From the NCBI GenBank assembly GCA_963779515.1, contig CAVZYN010000009.1, positions 248,001 through 312,000 of the forward strand: a DNA stretch of 64,000 nucleotides, in the 5' to 3' direction. Source of the stretch: CAVZYN01 sp963779515. Its GTDB lineage: Bacteria; Pseudomonadota; Alphaproteobacteria; Rhizobiales; Hyphomicrobiaceae. The translations under genes were made by a program, and so were the position numbers. This document shows positions 9,166-17,752 of the stretch, piece by piece. Each line of letters starts with the position of its first letter. Within the stretch, counting starts at the first letter, position 1. The notes beneath the pieces are model-generated. The model did not search any database. It saw only the letters and a list, made by a program, of their open reading frames with translations, and was not told where the DNA came from.

Positions 9166-10140
9166 ATGGCGAAAGCAGCAAAGGCCGCGCCGAAAGCGCC
9201 CGCGATCTCGAAAAACCGGCGCAAAGTCATGATCACGTGCGCGGTCACGGGCGCTATTCACACGCCGACGATGTCGCCGCATCTGCCAATCACGGCGGCA
9301 GAGATCGCGGATGCGGCGATCGGCGCGCATGAGGCGGGTGCCGCGCTGGTGCATGTGCACGCGCGCGATCCGAAGACGGGGAAGCCGGATCAGAGCCCGA
9401 GTGCGTTCGCGCCATTTTTGAAGGTGATCAAGCAGCGTTGCGATGCGGTCATCAACATCACGACGGGTGGTTCGCCGACCATGGGTATCGAGGAGCGGCT
9501 GCAGCCATGCGCGCATTTCAAGCCAGAAGTGGCGTCGCTCAACATGGGGTCGATGAATTTCGGGCTCTATCCGATGCTGGAGCGCTACAAGGAATGGAAG
9601 TTCGATTGGGAGAAGCCTTATCTCGCGGGCTCGGACGACCGGATCTTCAAGAACACGTTCAAAGACATCGAGAACATCCTGACCACGTGTGCGAGCAACA
9701 ACACGCGTTTTGAAGTTGAGTGCTATGACATTGGGCATCTCTATACACTCCGGCACTTCGCGGATCGGGGGCTCGTCAAGCCGCCGTATTTCATCCAGTC
9801 GGTGTTCGGCATTCTCGGCGGTATCGGTCCGCATCCGGAAGACGTGATTCATATGAAGCGGACGGCGGACCGGCTGTTCGGAAAAGACTATCAGTGGAGC
9901 GTGCTCGGCGCGGGGCGCAATCAGCTGCCGATCGCGGCGCAGGCGATCGCGATGGGCGGGAATGCGCGGGTCGGGTTGGAAGATTCGATCTGGATCGCGC
10001 CGGGAAAGCTCGCCGAGACGAATGCGCAGCAAGTGAAAGCCATCCGGCAGATCATCGAAAGCCTCGGGCTCGAGGTCGCGAGTTCGGCGGAGGCGCGCGA
10101 GATGTTGCAGCTGAAGGGCGGCGACAAGGTGAGCTTCTGA
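9166..10140 (+). CDS. BKACE-family beta-keto acid cleavage enzyme (DUF849)
   Basis: The 324-residue protein has the DUF849/BKACE signature: VMITCAVTGAIHTPTMSPHL, then the metal-binding AALVHVHARDPKTGKPDQS, then INITTGGSPTM and SLNMGSMNFG. Family members use zinc and acetyl-CoA to cleave beta-keto acids such as 3-keto-5-aminohexanoate or 3-dehydrocarnitine, giving a new CoA ester plus acetoacetate. The upstream dehydrogenase could supply the beta-keto acid. Fifteen lysine/alanine-rich residues precede the conserved start; the ATG at 9166 is kept because no better one follows closely. The exact substrate is unknown. Confidence 0.9.
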   Translation: MAKAAKAAPKAPAISKNRRKVMITCAVTGAIHTPTMSPHLPITAAEIADAAIGAHEAGAALVHVHARDPKTGKPDQSPSAFAPFLKVIKQRCDAVINITTGGSPTMGIEERLQPCAHFKPEVASLNMGSMNFGLYPMLERYKEWKFDWEKPYLAGSDDRIFKNTFKDIENILTTCASNNTRFEVECYDIGHLYTLRHFADRGLVKPPYFIQSVFGILGGIGPHPEDVIHMKRTADRLFGKDYQWSVLGAGRNQLPIAAQAIAMGGNARVGLEDSIWIAPGKLAETNAQQVKAIRQIIESLGLEVASSAEAREMLQLKGGDKVSF

Positions 10141-10144
10141 GGGG

Positions 10145-11050
10145 ATGATGCCGCAATCCGCCGATGGAGCTGCCGCCGAACGCACAGGCTTGGTGCTCGG
10201 CGTGGTTGGCGTTGTCATTTTTGGGCTGACGCTGCCGATGACGCGGCTGGCGGTGCTCGAACTCGATGCGTTGTTCGTGACGCTGGCGCGGGCGTTGATC
10301 GCGGCGGCGATTGCCGCGATCGTGCTGGGGGCGACGCGGGCTAAGGTGCCGGAGCGGCGGGATTGGCTGCGGCTGGCAGGGTTTTCGCTGTGCGTCGTGC
10401 TTGGATTTCCGCTGCTGATGGCAATGGCGATGCGGACGGTGCCGTCCTCGCATGGCGGCGTGGTGCTCGGTGTGCTGCCATTGCTGACGACGATGGCGAG
10501 TGTCGTGGTCGCGGGCGAGCGGCCGTCGATCGCGTTTTGGCTTTGCGGCATTGCGGGATCGGCGGCGGTTGTTGCTTATGCCTTGATTGCGGGCGTGGGT
10601 TCGAGCGCGCTGCAGCCGGGTGATGTGTTGCTGGCGTTTTCCGCCATCAGTGCGGCGGCAGGATATGCGCTCGGCGGCGAGCTTTCGCGCAGGATTGGCG
10701 GCTGGGAAGTTATCTCGTGGGCGCTGGTGCTGGCGGCGCCGCTGATGGCACTCCTGTTGTTGGTGCTGGCGCCGCCGATCAATTGGGGAGCGAGCGCGAA
10801 GGCGTGGGCGGCGCTCGGCTATGTTGCGGTGTTCAGTCAATTCGCGGGCTTTTTTGCCTGGAACAAGGGGTTGGCGCTTGGGGGGATCGCGAAGGTCGGG
10901 CAGACACAATTGCTGCAGACGTTCGTGACGCTGGCGGCGGCGGCGGTCATTCTCGGCGAGCACGTCGGGATCTTGGAGATCGGTTTCGGTGCGCTGGTCG
11001 CTGTGATCGTGTTGACGGGCGCGCGGCTGCGCGTTGAAAGGACGCCGTGA
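10145..11050 (+). CDS. EamA/DMT-family transporter
   Basis: The 301-residue inner-membrane protein has ten hydrophobic segments in two EamA repeats (for example GLVLGVVGVVIFGLTLPMTR and GYVAVFSQFAGFFAWNKGLA). It follows the BKACE stop by only four bases, so the dehydrogenase, BKACE and exporter probably form one operon. An efflux role for a metabolite of that pathway is inference. ATG codons at 10145 and 10148 are both possible starts. Confidence 0.88.
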   Translation: MMPQSADGAAAERTGLVLGVVGVVIFGLTLPMTRLAVLELDALFVTLARALIAAAIAAIVLGATRAKVPERRDWLRLAGFSLCVVLGFPLLMAMAMRTVPSSHGGVVLGVLPLLTTMASVVVAGERPSIAFWLCGIAGSAAVVAYALIAGVGSSALQPGDVLLAFSAISAAAGYALGGELSRRIGGWEVISWALVLAAPLMALLLLVLAPPINWGASAKAWAALGYVAVFSQFAGFFAWNKGLALGGIAKVGQTQLLQTFVTLAAAAVILGEHVGILEIGFGALVAVIVLTGARLRVERTP

Positions 11051-11208
11051 ACTTGCCGCAAACCGGGCGCGAAGCCCGCGCAATCTCACACTAAAGAACG
11101 CGCACTCTGATCGTGACAGGCGGGCGGGCCGTGGCGTAGCCTCACAACAAGCGGTCCATGCCAACGCATCGCGACGATACACATCCAACAGTCTAGGAGG
11201 TCACCCCC

Positions 11209-11584
11209 ATGCGCACTTTGAAAACAACGGCTACTCGCCGGTATCGCACTCTTTGGTTTGGCCACAGCCGCCAGCGCCGCCGATCCCTATGGTACGTGGA
11301 CGCGGCCATCGACCGGCACGCAGGTCAATATGTACAACTGCGGCGGCAAGCTCTGCGCCAAGATCACCGGCGTGAAAGATCAAGCCAAGAAAGATACGGT
11401 CGGCAAAGTCATCATGACGGGCGCGGAAAAGACCAGCGACAACACCTGGAAGGGTGACCTTCTCAACACCGACAACGGCCAGACCTACAGCGGCGTGGTG
11501 ACGCTCGAGGGGCCGAAAGCGTTGAAGCTGCAGGGCTGCGTGCTCGGTGGCGTGATCTGCACGGGTGAGACATGGACGAAGTAA
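11209..11584 (+). pseudogene. DUF2147 secreted protein, frameshifted in the signal peptide
   Basis: The ATG at 11209 begins MRTLKTTA, and after one extra base at about 11233 the second frame continues LAGIALFGLATAASAADPYG. Joined, they form a normal signal peptide with cleavage ASA-AD. The mature part, GTWTRPSTGTQVNMYNCGGK followed by LCAKITGVKD and QGCVLGGVICTGETWTK, matches the small DUF2147 family of periplasmic proteins of unknown function with paired cysteines. A ribosome site AGGAGG precedes the ATG. The mature domain is undamaged. Confidence 0.75.
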
Positions 11585-11857
11585 AGCCGGGGACCAAGTG
11601 AGAGCAGCCTGATTTCGATATTCGTGAGCTTCGAAGCCCGTGACGGAAATGTCGCGGGCTTTTGTTATCCACAGTCCGATCGGTGATGTTCAGAATTTGT
11701 TCAGACGTTCGGTGGGATGGTGCGAGCTCAGAGTTGGCGAAGCGTCAAGCGAGCCTGAGGGAGACGGACACATGCTGACAATCACCTTTATCGTGCTGGC
11801 TGTTTTTGTCTCGGGCGGCGCCGCCGAAGCATCGGCTGACGAGCTGGGCTAAACGCA

Positions 11858-12301
11858 TCAGCCAAACTTGGCGATGACGTCCTGAGGAATCGGCGCCGAC
11901 TTGATGCCACCTGGACGGCTTGGATCGGCGGCTGCCCATACCCTGACCTCGGTGCATTCGGCGGCGATCTTGTCGCCTTTCAGGATCTTGTGTTCGACTT
12001 CGAAGCTCGATGTCTTGAACGCGGTGACACGGCTTTCGAAGACGATATCGTCGCCGTACTTCGAGGGGATCATAAATTTCGAGCGGGTGTCGACCATCGG
12101 GAACCCGACGACGCCATACTTCTTGGTCCACTCGGGCTTGGCCATGCCGAGGGCGGCGCGGAACAGCTCATGCGTCGAGGCATCGAACATGGCGAAGAAG
12201 CGCGGGTAGTAGACGATCTGGGCAGGGTCGCAGTCGCCCCATTCGATACGAACGGTGCGGCGGTTGACGAACGTCGGCATGGTGAGGCCTTGTGTTGACA
12301 T
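11858..12301 (-). CDS. Acyl-CoA thioesterase, 4-hydroxybenzoyl-CoA thioesterase-like
   Basis: The 147-residue protein has the hotdog-fold signature RIEWGDCDPAQIVYYPRFF, whose aspartates are the family's catalytic region. It resembles 4-hydroxybenzoyl-CoA thioesterase (4HBT), cytoplasmic enzymes that release a free acid from a CoA ester. Starts at 12301 (MSTQGL) or 12280 (MPTFVN) are both possible. It lies 42 bases after a crotonase gene on the same strand, so the two probably act in one CoA-dependent pathway. The substrate is not evident. The interval 11585-11857 holds no supported gene. Confidence 0.88.
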   Translation of the reverse strand: MSTQGLTMPTFVNRRTVRIEWGDCDPAQIVYYPRFFAMFDASTHELFRAALGMAKPEWTKKYGVVGFPMVDTRSKFMIPSKYGDDIVFESRVTAFKTSSFEVEHKILKGDKIAAECTEVRVWAAADPSRPGGIKSAPIPQDVIAKFG

Positions 12302-12343
12302 AGGGGTCGCCGGGGTGGTCGCCGGGGGGGCGCCGCGGCGGCG

Positions 12344-13153
12344 TTACGAATTCGGGGTGACCTTCCCGGCTTTCTTTTCGAGGAAGGCGCGCAGTCTTGC
12401 CTTAGCTTCTGGCGAACTCTGCGCGATCGCGGCCATCAAGCTTTCGGTCATGAAGCCCGACGCGGGCGGCATCTCGGCGATGCGCGGCAATGCGTGCATG
12501 ACCGCGAAGTTGGTGAGCCCGGCGTTGGCCGAGATCCGTTCGGCGAGTTCGATGGCCTTGGCGAGGGCGGCACCGGCAGGGACAACGTATTGCGAGAGGC
12601 CAATGCCGAGGCCTTCGTCCGCGGTGTACGTGCGCCCCGTCAGCATCATGTCCATCATGCGGGCAACGCCGATCAAGCGCGGTACGCGGACCGATGCGCC
12701 GCCGCCGACGTAGATGCCGCGCTGGCCTTCGGGCATGGCGTAGTAGGCCGTCGCATCCGCAACCCGGATGTGGGCCGAGGACGCGAGTTCGAGGCCGCCG
12801 CCGATGACGCCGCCGTGGAGGGCTGCGACGACGGGGACGCGGCCGTATTGGATTTTTTCGAAGGCGCGGTGCCATGAGGCTGAATGAAAGATGCCCTCGA
12901 CGACATCGCGTTCCTTCAACTCGGAAAGGTCGAGGCCGGCCGAGAAGTGAGTGCCAAGGCCGTGCAGAACGACCGCACCGACATCCTCGGGAAGGGTGGA
13001 AAAGGCTTGATCCAGCGCGGCGATGGCGGCGTCGCCCAAGGCGTTTCTCTTGGCGACACGATTGAGGCCGATCAGGCAGACGGCGCCGCGCTGCTCCACG
13101 ACGATGGGGCCGGTCACTGCGGTTTCGGAGGGCATGGGGGTTCTTCCGATCAC
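12344..13153 (-). CDS. Enoyl-CoA hydratase/isomerase family (crotonase)
   Basis: The 269-residue protein has the crotonase fold: oxyanion-hole segments VGAVVLHGLGTHFSAGLDL and VPVVAALHGGVIGGGLELAS, then MPEGQRGIYVGGGASVRVPR. The glutamate pair of classic hydratases is not clearly kept (the second region reads PEGQRGIYVGG), so it may be an isomerase, lyase or hydrolase. It is the first gene of a two-gene unit with the thioesterase at 11858. ATG starts at 13153 and 13135 are possible. Confidence 0.87.
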   Translation of the reverse strand: MIGRTPMPSETAVTGPIVVEQRGAVCLIGLNRVAKRNALGDAAIAALDQAFSTLPEDVGAVVLHGLGTHFSAGLDLSELKERDVVEGIFHSASWHRAFEKIQYGRVPVVAALHGGVIGGGLELASSAHIRVADATAYYAMPEGQRGIYVGGGASVRVPRLIGVARMMDMMLTGRTYTADEGLGIGLSQYVVPAGAALAKAIELAERISANAGLTNFAVMHALPRIAEMPPASGFMTESLMAAIAQSSPEAKARLRAFLEKKAGKVTPNS

Positions 13154-13292
13154 TGTTCAGAGGGTTATGTTGAGTAACGGCAGGGCGGTCAAGTTGGGCA
13201 TGACCGCAGCCCATGCTTAGACTTGCTTTGACAAAAAGCGCAGGTTATCGGACAGTCGGTATAGGGTTGCTGGGTTTTTTGTTGCGTTGACC

Positions 13293-14054
13293 ATGCCACG
13301 GGCAAGTACAGGATCACAGAGTGGTATCGGCGTTCGGCCGTCCCGGCCGGCAGCGGCGATATGGGACCAGCTTGACGCGCCCGCGCAGGACGATGCCGCG
13401 GGCTTCAAAGACCAACGTCTGGCCGAAATCTTTCGCAACATGCGCCGCGTGCTCAACGTCTCCGCCGACACAATGGCGCGAGAGCTCCGAACATCGCGCG
13501 GGGTGATTGCGGCGCTTGAAGCAGGCGCGGTTTATGCGTTGCCTCAGTGGGGCGAAACACATCGCATCGTCGTTACATATGCACAGCGTGCGGGAGTCGA
13601 TGCGCGGCCTATCCTGGCCCGGCTCGAAGGCTATCTCATCTACAGTGTCGCGGGCGAGAGCGGTGCGGCGCCTACGAAGCTGCCGGAACGGAGCCTCACA
13701 CGAGCGCTAGCTTTGCAGCAGCAACGGCCGTCGCGTGTGCAGCCGGATTCAGCGCGGACCCAGGTGAAGCACCCGCAGGGGTCGCGGAGAAGACGCCTGC
13801 GGTGGGCAATGAAGCTGGCGGTTTGTTCGCTCCTGTTGGCGGTCGCCGGCGGCATCATGATCGCGGCGCGCCTGAAGCCCGATTTGCTGCTGGAGACGGC
13901 ACGGCGGTTGCCGCCGCAAGTCGCGACAACCGCGCTCACGAGCGCCGAACTTCTGGTGTTTCGCGCAGCGCCGCATCAAGACGGCCTGCGCTGGGTCGAT
14001 ATGGCCGATCCGCGCGTCAGGAAAGCAGATAAATTGCGATCCGCCGGTCAATGA
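13293..14054 (+). CDS. HTH-domain membrane protein (RodZ-like), prfA-linked
   Basis: The 253-residue protein has an N-terminal helix-turn-helix (about residues 48-95, LAEIFRNMRRVLNVSADTMA), a charged proline-rich linker, and one transmembrane helix near residue 175 (MKLAVCSLLLAVAGGIMIAA), followed by a short outside domain. This layout resembles RodZ-like cytoskeletal adaptors. A gene of this kind sits near prfA in many Hyphomicrobiales. The role is not established. I prefer the ATG at 13293 over a TTG two codons upstream. Confidence 0.65.
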   Translation: MPRASTGSQSGIGVRPSRPAAAIWDQLDAPAQDDAAGFKDQRLAEIFRNMRRVLNVSADTMARELRTSRGVIAALEAGAVYALPQWGETHRIVVTYAQRAGVDARPILARLEGYLIYSVAGESGAAPTKLPERSLTRALALQQQRPSRVQPDSARTQVKHPQGSRRRRLRWAMKLAVCSLLLAVAGGIMIAARLKPDLLLETARRLPPQVATTALTSAELLVFRAAPHQDGLRWVDMADPRVRKADKLRSAGQ

Positions 14055-14166
14055 TGTAGACGGCTCGCATCTGTGCGCCGATCAGGCCGAACGGGTGTCG
14101 TGCCGGGTGATCAGCCCGGACGAGGCTCGTTTGTTTCGGGGCGCCCACTCCGAACTCATCGCGATC

Positions 14167-15249
14167 ATGGCATCTATTCCATCTGAAAAACTCGATCGTC
14201 TGGTGGTGCGTTGGGAAGCCGTGCAGGCGGAGCTTTCGCAAGGCGGCAATCCGACGTCGTTTGCGCAGTTGTCGAAGGAATTCTCGGATCTGAGCCCGGT
14301 GGTCGCGGCCATCCACGCGCTGAGGGCCGCCGAGCGCGAGCGCGCCGATCTCGCGAGCATCTTGGGCGACCCGGCCGCCGATCGCGACATGCAGGCGATG
14401 GCCTACGACGAACAAGCGGCGCTGGACACAAGGATCGTTGGGCTCGAGCAGTCGCTCAGGGTGCAGTTGCTGCCCAAGGATGCAGCAGATGAAAAGAGTG
14501 CGATTTTGGAAGTGCGCGCGGGGACGGGCGGCGATGAAGCAGCGCTGTTCGCGGCGGATCTGTTCCGGATGTACACGCGCTATGCCGATCTCAGAGGCTG
14601 GAAGACCGAGATCATCAGCATCGCCGACAGCGATCTTGGCGGCTACCGCGAGGTGGTGGCGTCGATCACCGGCAAGGGCGTGTTCGCACGCCTCAAGTTC
14701 GAGTCGGGCGTGCATCGGGTGCAACGCGTGCCAGCGACGGAAGCCAGCGGGCGGATCCACACGTCGGCGGCGACGGTCGCAGTGCTGCCGGAGGCGGAGG
14801 ATGTCGACGTGAACATCCGGGCGGAGGATATCCGGATCGATACGATGCGGTCGTCGGGGCCTGGCGGACAGAACGTCAACAAGACCGAGTTGGCGGTGCG
14901 CATTACGCACTTGCCGACAGGGATCATGGTGGTTGCGGCGGAGAAGTCGCAGCATCAGAACCGGCGCACCGCCATGCAGGTTCTGCGGGCGCGTGTTTAT
15001 GAGGCCGAGCGGCAGAAGCTGGCCGACGAACGCGCCAAGGCGCGCAAGGACCAGGTGGGTTCGGGAGATCGCTCGCAGCGCATCCGGACTTATAACTTTC
15101 CGCAAGGCCGGATTACCGATCATCGCATCAACTTGACGCTGCACAAGATCGACGCGGTGATGGAGGGGACGGCGCTCGACGAGTTGATCGAGGCGCTGAT
15201 CACGGAGCATCAAGCGACGCAGCTCGCCGCGATGGAGGCCAATGGCTGA
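14167..15249 (+). CDS. prfA: Peptide chain release factor 1
   Basis: The 360-residue protein terminates translation at UAA and UAG. It has the peptidyl-hydrolysis motif GGQ in SSGPGGQNVNKTELAVRITH and the RF1 codon-recognition tripeptide PAT in RVQRVPATEASGRIH. The ATG at 14167 (MASIPSEKLDRLV) gives the usual family length; an upstream ATG at 14095 would add an unrelated leader. It overlaps prmC, the methylase that modifies its GGQ glutamine, by 8 bases. Confidence 0.97.
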   Translation: MASIPSEKLDRLVVRWEAVQAELSQGGNPTSFAQLSKEFSDLSPVVAAIHALRAAERERADLASILGDPAADRDMQAMAYDEQAALDTRIVGLEQSLRVQLLPKDAADEKSAILEVRAGTGGDEAALFAADLFRMYTRYADLRGWKTEIISIADSDLGGYREVVASITGKGVFARLKFESGVHRVQRVPATEASGRIHTSAATVAVLPEAEDVDVNIRAEDIRIDTMRSSGPGGQNVNKTELAVRITHLPTGIMVVAAEKSQHQNRRTAMQVLRARVYEAERQKLADERAKARKDQVGSGDRSQRIRTYNFPQGRITDHRINLTLHKIDAVMEGTALDELIEALITEHQATQLAAMEANG

Positions 15250-16105
15250 TCAGTCGCTCGGGGCGTTGATCAAGACGCAGACGGCCGTTCTCGCCGCGGC
15301 GGGGATCGACGATGCGCAGCGCGATGCGCGGTTGCTGATCGCGCACGCATTGGGACTGTCGGCGATCGATCTCTTGAAGTCGCCGGAGCGACTGCTGCCC
15401 ATGGCGGAGGCCGAAGCGGCGATGACGCTGATCGCGCGGCGCTGCCGGCACGAACCGGTGTCACGGATCACCGGGTCACGCGATTTCTACGGCCGGACCT
15501 TCCGGATCACGCCGGCGACGCTCGATCCGCGGCCGGAGAGCGAGACGCTGATCGAGGCGGCACTGGCGGCGTTGGCGCGTGCCGGGCGAACGTCCGCACC
15601 TCTCGTCATTCTCGATGTCGGAACGGGATCGGGTTGCTTGCTGCTGACGTTGCTCGCGGAACTGCCACAGGCGTTTGGGATCGGGTCGGATATCTCGGCG
15701 GAGGCACTGGATGTTGCTCGATGCAATGCTCGAACTTTGGGGCTGCATGAGCGTGTGGGTTGGGTGCGAGGTGACGCGTTGGCATGTTTTGGTGGCCCAT
15801 TCGACGTGCTGATTTCGAATCCGCCCTACATCCCAAGCGACGACATTCGTGGCCTCGAGCCGGATGTGCGCGATTTCGATCCGCGTGGCGCGCTGGACGG
15901 CGGGGCCGACGGACTAGTGGTCTACCGGGCGCTCACCAGTGGACTTTCGCGAGTTGTTCCAAATGGTTGGGTGTTCTTCGAGATCGGGTCCACGCAGGCT
16001 GACGATGTGGTTCGGCTGCTTGCTGCAGACGTGCAAGGACCGATTGAGGTGCACGACGACCTCGCAGGCCTGCCGCGATGTGTGGCCAGCCAAACACGGA
16101 GTTGA
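15242..16105 (+). CDS. prmC: Peptide chain release factor glutamine methyltransferase
   Basis: The 287-residue protein methylates the glutamine of the release factor GGQ motif using S-adenosylmethionine. It has the SAM-binding motif VILDVGTGSGCLLLTLLAEL and the catalytic NPPY motif in VLISNPPYIPSDD. Its start overlaps the prfA stop, implying translational coupling. Confidence 0.96.
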   Translation: MADQSLGALIKTQTAVLAAAGIDDAQRDARLLIAHALGLSAIDLLKSPERLLPMAEAEAAMTLIARRCRHEPVSRITGSRDFYGRTFRITPATLDPRPESETLIEAALAALARAGRTSAPLVILDVGTGSGCLLLTLLAELPQAFGIGSDISAEALDVARCNARTLGLHERVGWVRGDALACFGGPFDVLISNPPYIPSDDIRGLEPDVRDFDPRGALDGGADGLVVYRALTSGLSRVVPNGWVFFEIGSTQADDVVRLLAADVQGPIEVHDDLAGLPRCVASQTRS

Positions 16106-16321
16106 GTATATAAATCGAAAAGCCTTGGAATTTGCGGGCGTAGGGAGTAAGGTCGCGCCAGTGGACTTTTATGGCACCGAAAGCGGATCGCTTTGACGAT
16201 CTGAAGGGAATTACCGGTGTCGACGCTAACGCGCGCAGCTGAAAGCTGGCGGCGAGATAGGCGAACCAGAGATCGTACCCACACGTCCAGGATTGAACCG
16301 TGTCTGCGTTGAGCGCTGATG

Positions 16322-16340
16322 GCGCGAGCGATGCTCGCGC
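16322..16340. repeat. Perfect hairpin, 8-bp arms
   Basis: Arms GCGCGAGC and GCTCGCGC enclose the three bases GAT. No T-run follows, so this may be a transcript stabiliser or part of the 5' control region of the DUF4167 gene rather than an intrinsic terminator. Confidence 0.55.
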
Positions 16341-16381
16341 AGGCGAACCGCGGGGACGGCTAGCCTTCCCGGATGGACGGA

Positions 16382-16403
16382 CGGTTCCCGTGCACGGGAA
16401 CCG
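16382..16403. promoter_or_regulatory. 22-bp perfect palindrome upstream of the DUF4167 gene
   Basis: The half site CGGTTCCCGTG is followed directly by its complement, giving a perfect 22-base palindrome about 100 bases before the GTG start of the DUF4167 gene. It could be a dimeric regulator site or a cruciform or RNA hairpin. Confidence 0.5.
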
Positions 16404-16503
16404 CCGGAAGTGGGCAGAGTGTCCGCTTTGCTCATCCCATGGATGACGAGTGGCAGGACTGGATGAAGACTGAATACTGTAACGAAACGGGAGCCCCATT
16501 GGC

Positions 16504-17544
16504 GTGAGGCAGGGTCATCAACAACAGAACCGGCGCGGCCGCGGCCGCAACCGCAACAACAAGAGCCAAAATCCGCTCGGCCGCAGTTTCGAGTCGAACG
16601 GGCCCGATGTGAAGATCCGCGGGACGCCCGCGCACATCGCGGAAAAATATATGTCGCTCGCTCGTGATGCCTTGTCGTCCGGCGACCCAGTGCTTGCTGA
16701 GAACTACCTGCAGCACGCCGAGCACTATAACCGCATCATCATGGCGTACCGGGACCAATCGCAGGGCCCTGGTGACATGGCCAACGGTCAGCGCCGGATG
16801 GACGGCGACGATGGCGGCGATGAGTTCGGTGATGACGACGGCCAAGATGCAATGGACGATGCCGGCGGCCAGCCGCCCGTCCAGCATCAGCAGCAGCAAC
16901 CGCGGCATGAGCAACGCCACGATCAGCCGAGGCATGATCGCGGCGATCGCGGCGGGTTCGAGTATCAGCAGCGCGACGACCGGCCACGTGACGACCGGCC
17001 ACGTGACGACCGGTCACGCGACGATCGCCCACGCGATGACCGGAACTTCCGCCGCGATCGAAATGACCGGAATGACCGCCATGGCGGTGGCCGCGATCAT
17101 CAGCAGCAGCAGCGCCGGGATAGGAACCACTATCAGGGTGACCGGGATCGGGACCGTGATCGAGACGGCAACCGCGATCGGGATCGGGACGGCAATCGGT
17201 CATTTGAACCGCGGGCCCCCCAGTCGTTTGGCGAGGCGCCGATGGAACGCCCGGCACAACAGGAGCGGCCTGTTCAACAGGAGCGGCCTGTTCAACAGGA
17301 GCGGCCGGTTCAACCGGATCGTCCCGTTGAGCGGGTCTCAGAAGCGGCAGCCGCTGACGCACCGGCTGCACGCGAGGGCCGCGAGCCACGCCGGCGCGAA
17401 CGTTATGCGCCGCAACAGCCAGCGCCCGAGCACGAGCAGCCGCAGTTCCTGCGCCGCCCGGTTCGGCGTCCGCGACCAGATCCTGAAACAGGAAATGGGG
17501 CGAGCAATGATGAGCCGGGCCCGCGCGACAAGACGTCGGCTTGA
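16504..17544 (+). CDS. DUF4167 domain-containing protein, low-complexity RNA-associated type
   Basis: The 346-residue protein starts at a GTG (MRQGHQQQNRRGRGRNRNN). Its conserved N-terminal domain reads SFESNGPDVKIRGTPAHIA followed by EKYMSLARDALSSGDPVLAE, diagnostic of DUF4167. The remainder is low-complexity: DDRPR repeats near residues 158-180, DRDRDGNR stretches, and PVQQER repeats near 250-273. The Arg/Gly/Gln-rich start and disordered tail suggest RNA binding, but the function is not known. Position directly after prmC is conserved in Hyphomicrobiales. A terminator follows. Confidence 0.9.
   Translation: MRQGHQQQNRRGRGRNRNNKSQNPLGRSFESNGPDVKIRGTPAHIAEKYMSLARDALSSGDPVLAENYLQHAEHYNRIIMAYRDQSQGPGDMANGQRRMDGDDGGDEFGDDDGQDAMDDAGGQPPVQHQQQQPRHEQRHDQPRHDRGDRGGFEYQQRDDRPRDDRPRDDRSRDDRPRDDRNFRRDRNDRNDRHGGGRDHQQQQRRDRNHYQGDRDRDRDRDGNRDRDRDGNRSFEPRAPQSFGEAPMERPAQQERPVQQERPVQQERPVQPDRPVERVSEAAAADAPAAREGREPRRRERYAPQQPAPEHEQPQFLRRPVRRPRPDPETGNGASNDEPGPRDKTSA
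16975..17043 (+). repeat. 15-bp tandem repeat inside the DUF4167 gene
   Basis: Four and a half in-frame copies of a unit like GACGACCGGCCACGT encode DDRPR. The first two copies are identical and the later ones differ by a few bases. Copy number is likely to vary by slippage without breaking the frame. Confidence 0.85.
17251..17322 (+). repeat. 18-bp tandem repeat inside the DUF4167 gene
   Basis: Four in-frame copies of a unit like CCTGTTCAACAGGAGCGG encode P(V/A)QQER; the last copy is diverged. The unit itself contains the palindrome CCTGTTCAACAGG. The middle two copies are identical. Confidence 0.85.
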
Positions 17545-17564
17545 GGGCTTGCTCAGTGACTACG

Positions 17565-17596
17565 AAAAAGCGCTACGGTCTCCGTGGCGCTTTTTT
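17565..17596 (+). terminator. Rho-independent terminator after the DUF4167 gene
   Basis: The arms AAAAAGCGCTACGG and CCGTGGCGCTTTTT pair around the loop TCT, with one T-G wobble, and end in a run of six T. It begins 21 bases after the DUF4167 stop and closes the prfA-prmC-DUF4167 unit before the sox genes. Confidence 0.9.
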
Positions 17597-17649
17597 CATT
17601 TTTCCGGGCTCTCGTTAGACCGGCGGCACCGCCTTCACAGAACAAGTAA

Positions 17650-17669
17650 ACATGCTAACATTTGAATAT
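17650..17669. promoter_or_regulatory. Candidate operator upstream of soxA, shared with shdrC1
   Basis: The 20-base site ACATGCTAACATTTGAATAT ends 83 bases before the soxA start. It matches 15 of 20 positions of the site at 21029-21048 upstream of shdrC1, including AACAT in the centre and GAATAT at the end. Sulfur-oxidation loci in Hyphomicrobium are repressed by ArsR-type SoxR and sHdrR, so a shared repressor site is plausible. The assignment is inference. Confidence 0.45.
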
Positions 17670-17752
17670 CAGCAGTGCGGGCGCTTCGGTCTGCGGTGGT
17701 GGTGGCAGGGTTCGATGCCCGGAAATTCAGTCGCAAATATCAAGGAGGCGCG

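Larger units (their letters stand above)
16106..16503. other. 398-base interval with two strong palindromes
   Basis: No full gene is supported. A short open stretch from about 16171 reads MAPKADRFDDLKGITGVDAN before a stop; it looks like a remnant of a helix-hairpin-helix tail and is not called. Two perfect inverted repeats, at 16322-16340 and 16382-16403, lie just upstream of the DUF4167 gene. Confidence 0.5.

Noticed and set aside
11640..11852. Short frame ending MLTITFIVLAVFVSGGAAEASADELG
   Set aside because: A 26-residue hydrophobic peptide is possible from 11772, but there is no convincing ribosome site or family, so it is not called.
16171..16233. Short frame MAPKADRFDDLKGITGVDAN as a ribosomal protein L21 tail
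   Set aside because: Only about 20 codons, no neighbouring rplU sequence, and the resemblance is weak.
16975..17322. Regular repeats considered as a CRISPR array
   Set aside because: Units are 15 and 18 bp, directly adjacent without spacers, and are coding.
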